DNA of 24,819 nucleotides from Chromera velia (lineage: Eukaryota; Sar; Chromeraceae): the NCBI GenBank assembly GCA_018398765.1, contig JAHBMJ010000999.1:12501-37319 (forward strand), written 5' to 3'. Both the position numbers and the translations under genes were made by a program. Of this stretch, positions 20,401-24,819 are shown piece after piece; position 1 is the first letter of the stretch; each line of letters starts with the position of its first letter. The notes under the pieces were generated by a model. It ran no database searches. It saw only the letters and a program-made list of their open reading frames with translations, and was not told the origin of the DNA.

Positions 20401-23400
20401 AACTCGCTCCCGTGTCCTCATCCCCCGCCCCCTGTGATCGGGCAACCATCTTTGCGAAGAGCTCCACTGCCCGTCCGTGCTCGCCTGCCTGGATACACTG
20501 ATCCAACAGACAGTTGTACACCATCGTCTCGGGGCCTCTTTTCTGCTGCTGCTGCTGCTGGGAATCCTCGGTAGGGGGTGCGGGGCCTGCATCGGCCCCT
20601 GTGGTTGCTGTGACAGCCACAGCGGCGGCGGCGTTCTCGAGGGCGTCGACGATGGAGGCGGCAATGTCGACTCTGTGGAGACTGCCACAGGACTTCAGGA
20701 GGCTGACGCAATGGGCGGTGGCGGGGGAAGGGTCGAGCCCGACCACAGAGGGGTCGGAAAGGAGCTGCAGGCACACCAAGGGAAACAGACAGGGACCAGA
20801 CCAATCAGATTCGCATCGATGGATGTGTACCTCCCTCCATCTGCTTTCTTAGCGACATAAACGACGGATCTCGCGAGGGAAGCAAAAAAGGTGAAAGTCA
20901 AGAAAGGGAGATGATTCCAAAAAAGGGAACAGGAGACGAGGGAGGGGAGAGGAGAAAGAGCGAGAGAGAAATTAGGGAAGAGGGGAATGTGGAAGCAAAT
21001 CAATGTCGTACACTACCGAATGAAGAAGCCAGCACCATGGAAACAGAAGACGGGAAAAGACAAGAAGAGGATCGCATCAGGCAAAGATTTGCATCCATCC
21101 ACTGGCCGTATGTCTCCTTCTTTGATTTTGCAACTCACCTCGAGCGCTTGTTGTTGTTCTCCTCTCTCGACCAGCCGAGTGATGACCGCAGCAAGTGCAC
21201 CAACGTTGCACTGCCCGCTTCGGATCATAGTCTTCATGACACCGGCTGCCTCTTCCATCCGACCTGCCACCGACAGGCCTCTCGCCATCAACGACCATGC
21301 ACGCTGCCCACACGCACCGGTGTCGCGGGCCTTCGCAAAAACATGAAGGGCACGCTCTGTGCGCCCTGCTCTGAGGAAGAGTTCGATCAAGAGACTGTTG
21401 GTGGCTGCAGATGGCTTCACGTCTGCAGCCTCCATCTCCTTCATCACCTCCTCTGCGCGTGCTGCTGCTGAACCTAGTTGGTTTTGATTCACCGACACCG
21501 ACCCTTGCTGCTGGGACGAGGTTACAGAGCCTGCCCCCCTCTGTCTCGCTGAGGCAGCCAGAAGGCTAGGGCTCAAATCCCCCGATGAAGATGTGAGGGG
21601 CATAGACTCATCGATAGACACAGAGAGACCCATCCCTGAGGGGGGCGTGGGGGTTTCAGACACTCCACCCGTCTCTCTCTCGCTTTGCGCGTGTGAGGCA
21701 GTCGTGTCCATCCTCCCACTCGCCCCCCCTGCTGTGCCAGTGACACTCTCTGCAATTCTTCTGAGCTTCTGGAAGAAGAGGGCATCAGCTGAAGAACCGT
21801 CGGGCACGTCTGTATCGTCACTGACTGAGTGGAGGAAACTCACATGACGGCAGAGGGATGCAGACGAAGAGCCGGTGCCCTGAAAACCCCCCGCCCCTGC
21901 TCCCGGCTCTCTATTGACGATCTGTTGCTGGCTGTTGCTGCTTGCCTTCTCTCTCTGTACCCCTCCCGTCCCTCCCATCCCCCCGTCCCGCTCTCCTTCA
22001 GCCCCCCAGGATGAATCAGGTGGGGGAGGCGGAACTGCTCCCCCCCCTCCATTCCCCCACAGTCCCCCACCTCCAGGTCCAACACAGAGGGAAGGGGAGA
22101 GATCACCCGCACCCGAAAAGGAAAACGAACCAAACCCAGGGGGAGGACCATCAACCTCCCCCCTCACTGCCTGACACGCCCCACGAGAACTCCCAGAGGC
22201 CCTTCCACCCCGGTGCCCACCTCGAAAACCCCCTCCAACTCCAGCTCCCCCAAACCCCAGGGATTCGTTCACGTTCACGGGGGATTTCCCCCCCTGCGCT
22301 CCCCCACTCCAGGGCGACCCTCCCCCCTGGGAGTGGAGCGGGAGGGAAGGGTGTTGCGGTTGTTGCAACAGGGGGGACCCTTTTGGGTTAGATGATCCTG
22401 AAAAGTTTCCAGGAGGGGGAGGTGGGGGGGGTGGGGGAGGGGGAGGGGGGGGATGGGATGTCAACCCAGGAGGGCCTGGTGGAGGCCCAGGCGTGTATCC
22501 TCTGGGTGGTGGGTGAGTGCCCTGGCCATGCAGGTGAAATGCACCACCCCCTCCAGAATGCGACTGGGAGGGGGAGCGTCCGAGACCCGGAGGCAGCTGC
22601 TGCTGCTGCTGTTGTTGCTTTGCAGAGAAGGTCTGCTGACCGGGAGGACCGGAGGGGGACGAGGAAGGAACCCCGGCCCCCCTCGGAATAAATCCGTCAA
22701 ATCCAGGGGGGGGTTCCCCTGCTGCTTTGAATGTATCAGTACTGACAGCTGCGAGGCTGGGAGAGGAAGCACAATAAGTAGGCTCAGGCGGAGGAGGAGG
22801 TTGCGAGGAAGGGGGGCGCACGTCGATTTGCCCATGTCGCCCCCCTGCGTTTTTGGCGGGTGGGAGGGGCAGAAATGCACCCGGAACGAATACTGAGGCA
22901 GAGGGGGAAAGCATAGAGCTGTGTTGTCGATCCTGCCGGGGACCCCGTGAGAGTCCCCCGGTGATTTGATTATTCTGATTATTCTGCATAGAGGAAGGAG
23001 GTGAAGTGTCACCAACAGCTGCCGGAGCTCCTGACGGAGGCGGGGGTGCGTGGGGGGATGTTCTTCTGTGGACGATTGCCTGTCCTCCTGCGACGGTATG
23101 GCTGCTGCTGTCTAGATGTGCAGGTTCGTTCATACTCAATGGCTCTTGTGTCTTCTTGCCACCTGTGAACGAATGGCGGTGGACGATCAGGATTTCTTCA
23201 TCGTTCTCCGCTTTGTCCCTCCCCCCTTCCTTCTGCTGACCATCTGGAGAGTCACCCTCACCATCCCCATCTCCGTCATCCAAACCACGCATGAATTCCC
23301 ATACGGGGGAACTGGGACTGGCCTGTGGCAACAAAAATGACACAGGCCCGTCGATACTTCTCATGGTTCGTTTCTTCTCCTGTGTGCCTGTCGTCTCGTT

Positions 23401-24198
23401 CCCTCCTTCTCCTCCCGAATTCCCCCCCCTTCCCCCGTTCCCCCCTGCTTTGGCTTCCTCTGGAAGTTTTAATTCTGGCCTCATGTGACCAGCAGACGGC
23501 AAAGCCGCGCTTGACGGAACTGTTTCTGCTCGAAGACCAGCGTGTTCCATCGCAGAGCGATTGGCACTGCTGTTGACGTTTTCGGCCCCCTCTTCGCTGG
23601 TTCCTGCCCGGGATATCTGGGCAGCGTCTGAAGGGGGAACGGAGACGGAGACAGAAAAGCCCTTGGATGAATCTCGAACAATAGATGCACGGCACGAGGG
23701 AGCGGCCTCACTTGCAGAGGAGGAACTCGACTCTCCCTCTGCCTCCTCCCGACCTGATTTGTGACTTCCATCTGGGTCTGTGTCTCTGAATGAGGAAGAT
23801 GCCCTGGTCATGTGAGTCTGCTGTCGTGCAGAGAAGGGTTCATTGGCAGAAGACGGCATTCTGAGGAGGGGAAGTTTGTCATCTGAGCCAGGAGACTTCA
23901 CGACCTCATTCTGAGCCTCTGAGGAGGACTTTGCGTCTCCCGAGGCCGTCGCAGCTTTCTCTTCGCTGTCTGTCGCGTTAGACCCCCGTCCCGGTGGTTG
24001 CTCCTTGAGCCACATGGCCTGAAAAGAGAGCAAGCGCATCAAGTGGAAGAAGTGAGAAAAGAAAGGACTGAAGCAACACAAGAAGAGAAAATGTATCTCT
24101 GTATGGAAGCTGACCAAGAAGTACGAAATTGCCAGTGTGAACATGACGCCCAACACCCAGGCAACCCCTCGAAAGACGAGCGAGGCTTGTTCAACCAT
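17433..24198 (-). CDS. Large P-type pentatricopeptide repeat (PPR) protein, about 1662 aa, seven exons
   Basis: PPR proteins bind single-stranded RNA one base per motif, mostly in organelles. Exons: 24115-24198, 21139-24018, 19514-20764, 18983-19204, 18466-18644, 18116-18189, 17433-17731. Phases agree at all six junctions, and two short exons complete split codons exactly. Order of parts: a hydrophobic segment (residues about 8-28), a Ser/Gly/Pro/Glu-rich region (about 30-870) with poly-Q near 498 and poly-P near 555, degenerate repeats (about 880-1060), then about 12 clear 35-residue motifs (about 1085-1500; e.g. VTYNTMVRAYSALRDLPAAL, VTFNSLIHACIQNG, VVFNSLLDGCAKARVPERAL). Further degenerate repeats follow, and the protein ends in an RGG-rich tail ending RYGME. 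No E/DYW editing domain or SMR domain is seen. An in-frame ATG at 24426 could extend the N-terminus. The hydrophobic start could be a signal peptide of a plastid presequence or a membrane anchor; the acidic sequence after it is unlike a transit peptide. Confidence 0.93.
22411..22455 (+). other. G-run tract (quadruplex-capable) opposite the poly-proline codons
   Basis: Seven or more runs of three to eight G lie on the plus strand, which is the template strand for the PPR gene. On the coding strand the same bases encode a run of about 14 prolines. A G-quadruplex is possible in the DNA; none is expected in the C-rich mRNA. Confidence 0.7.
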
Positions 24199-24819
24199 CG
24201 CGATTTCAGTTTGTGATTCACTCAAACAAGAACAGTTCAGCCTCCTGTCTGATTCTCTCGCAGCCAAACGATGCCAGTTGGTCGAGAGACCGGTGAAGCG
24301 TGAAGGAAGATGAAAATACGTCGGACAGCCCAGGAGGGACACCAAAGCAACAAGGGCACGCAATCTCTCTGGACCGCCTACAGGAGAAACAGAGAGGTCA
24401 TGCTGAAATGGACTGTATGGTCCCAACGAGAGTCATGATAACCAGCGAACACAGACAGACAGTCTTCAGATTTTGTTGAAGAGAAAGGATTTCTGTCTGC
24501 TTTCTATCGGTCAAGCGCCGAGCTTTGCGCGTGCGTGCGCGTTGAGAGAGCCCCGGCCCCCGCGGCCCTCCAAATGCATGCATGCATGCATGGTGGCGAA
24601 GGCATAGCGGAAGGCCCCCCTGATAAACCCTAATCTCTACAGACCAGCGAAGGTCTATGTGGAGATACAGGTTATCTTGGAGTTCACAGATTGTAATTTT
24701 TATTCATGCATTGTCCCTTGTTCAAGTCCACTTCTCAGCTAAGATCAAACCATTACTTCTGATCGATCTCCGATTTAATTGCATGCATTCTTGCTTGCAT
24801 GCATTTCAGTTGCTGGAGC
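24199..24819. promoter_or_regulatory. Upstream region of the PPR gene with TGCATGCA motifs
   Basis: The minus-strand frame stays open to an ATG at 24426, so part of this may be coding. Beyond it lie GC-rich sequence, four tandem TGCA units (24575-24590), a telo-box-like AAACCCTAA (24625-24633), and two further TGCATGCA octamers (24780-24787 and 24796-24803). The last bases (CATTTCAG then TTGCTGGAGC) resemble a plus-strand splice acceptor and could mark a divergent gene to the right. Confidence 0.4.
24575..24592. repeat. (TGCA)n tandem palindrome
   Basis: Four TGCA units form overlapping TGCATGCA octamers. This octamer is a known ApiAP2-type binding motif in apicomplexans; a role here is inference. 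Confidence 0.85.

Noticed and set aside
21013..24426. A single 1137-residue uninterrupted minus-strand frame taken as one complete gene
   Set aside because: It runs through a good donor (21138) into intron sequence at its 3' end, and probably through a 96-base intron near its start. PPR continuity requires joining 21139 to 20764.

Overview
The window is nuclear DNA of a eukaryote. Genes are broken into many short exons by spliceosomal introns, intron sequence is full of microsatellites, and there is no operon-like packing. A long P-type PPR protein, a VAC14 homologue, TGCATGCA motifs and the low-complexity-rich style of the proteins fit an alga-like protist, with a chromerid-type alveolate (Chromera-like) as my best guess. 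The taxonomic call is inference, not proof.

Layout. (1) Positions 12-4652, minus strand: ten exons of a VAC14 homologue, the HEAT-repeat scaffold of the PIKfyve/Fab1 phosphoinositide kinase complex. The start codon is inside the window and the 3' end runs off the left edge. (2) 4653-6233: divergent intergenic/5' region with a GC-rich 11-bp tandem repeat next to AT-rich DNA. (3) 6234-7808, plus strand: a four-exon gene of about 223 residues that I do not recognise. (4) 7809-12520: gene-poor plus-strand territory with an isolated 2A-like motif (GVEPNPG), several short candidate exons, a two-exon hypothetical gene, and a diverged tandem duplication (period about 479 bp) whose reading frame is conserved between copies; it ends in AT-rich sequence. 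(5) 12521-17432: about 4.9 kb of microsatellites and strand-biased sequence without a supportable gene, lying downstream of the PPR gene. (6) 17433-24198, minus strand: seven exons encoding a PPR protein of about 1662 residues, with an N-terminal hydrophobic segment, about 850 residues of low-complexity sequence, about 12 clear and several degenerate PPR motifs, and an RGG-rich tail. (7) 24199-24819: upstream region of the PPR gene with TGCATGCA repeats.

The two strongest gene models (VAC14 and PPR) are held together by protein homology, by intron phase agreement at every modelled junction, and by uniform splice-site style. The donors in this window are unusual: G is invariant at +5, while +3 is G or C and almost never A. 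The genes share no obvious pathway: one is endolysosomal lipid signalling, one is probably RNA binding, and the rest are unknown.
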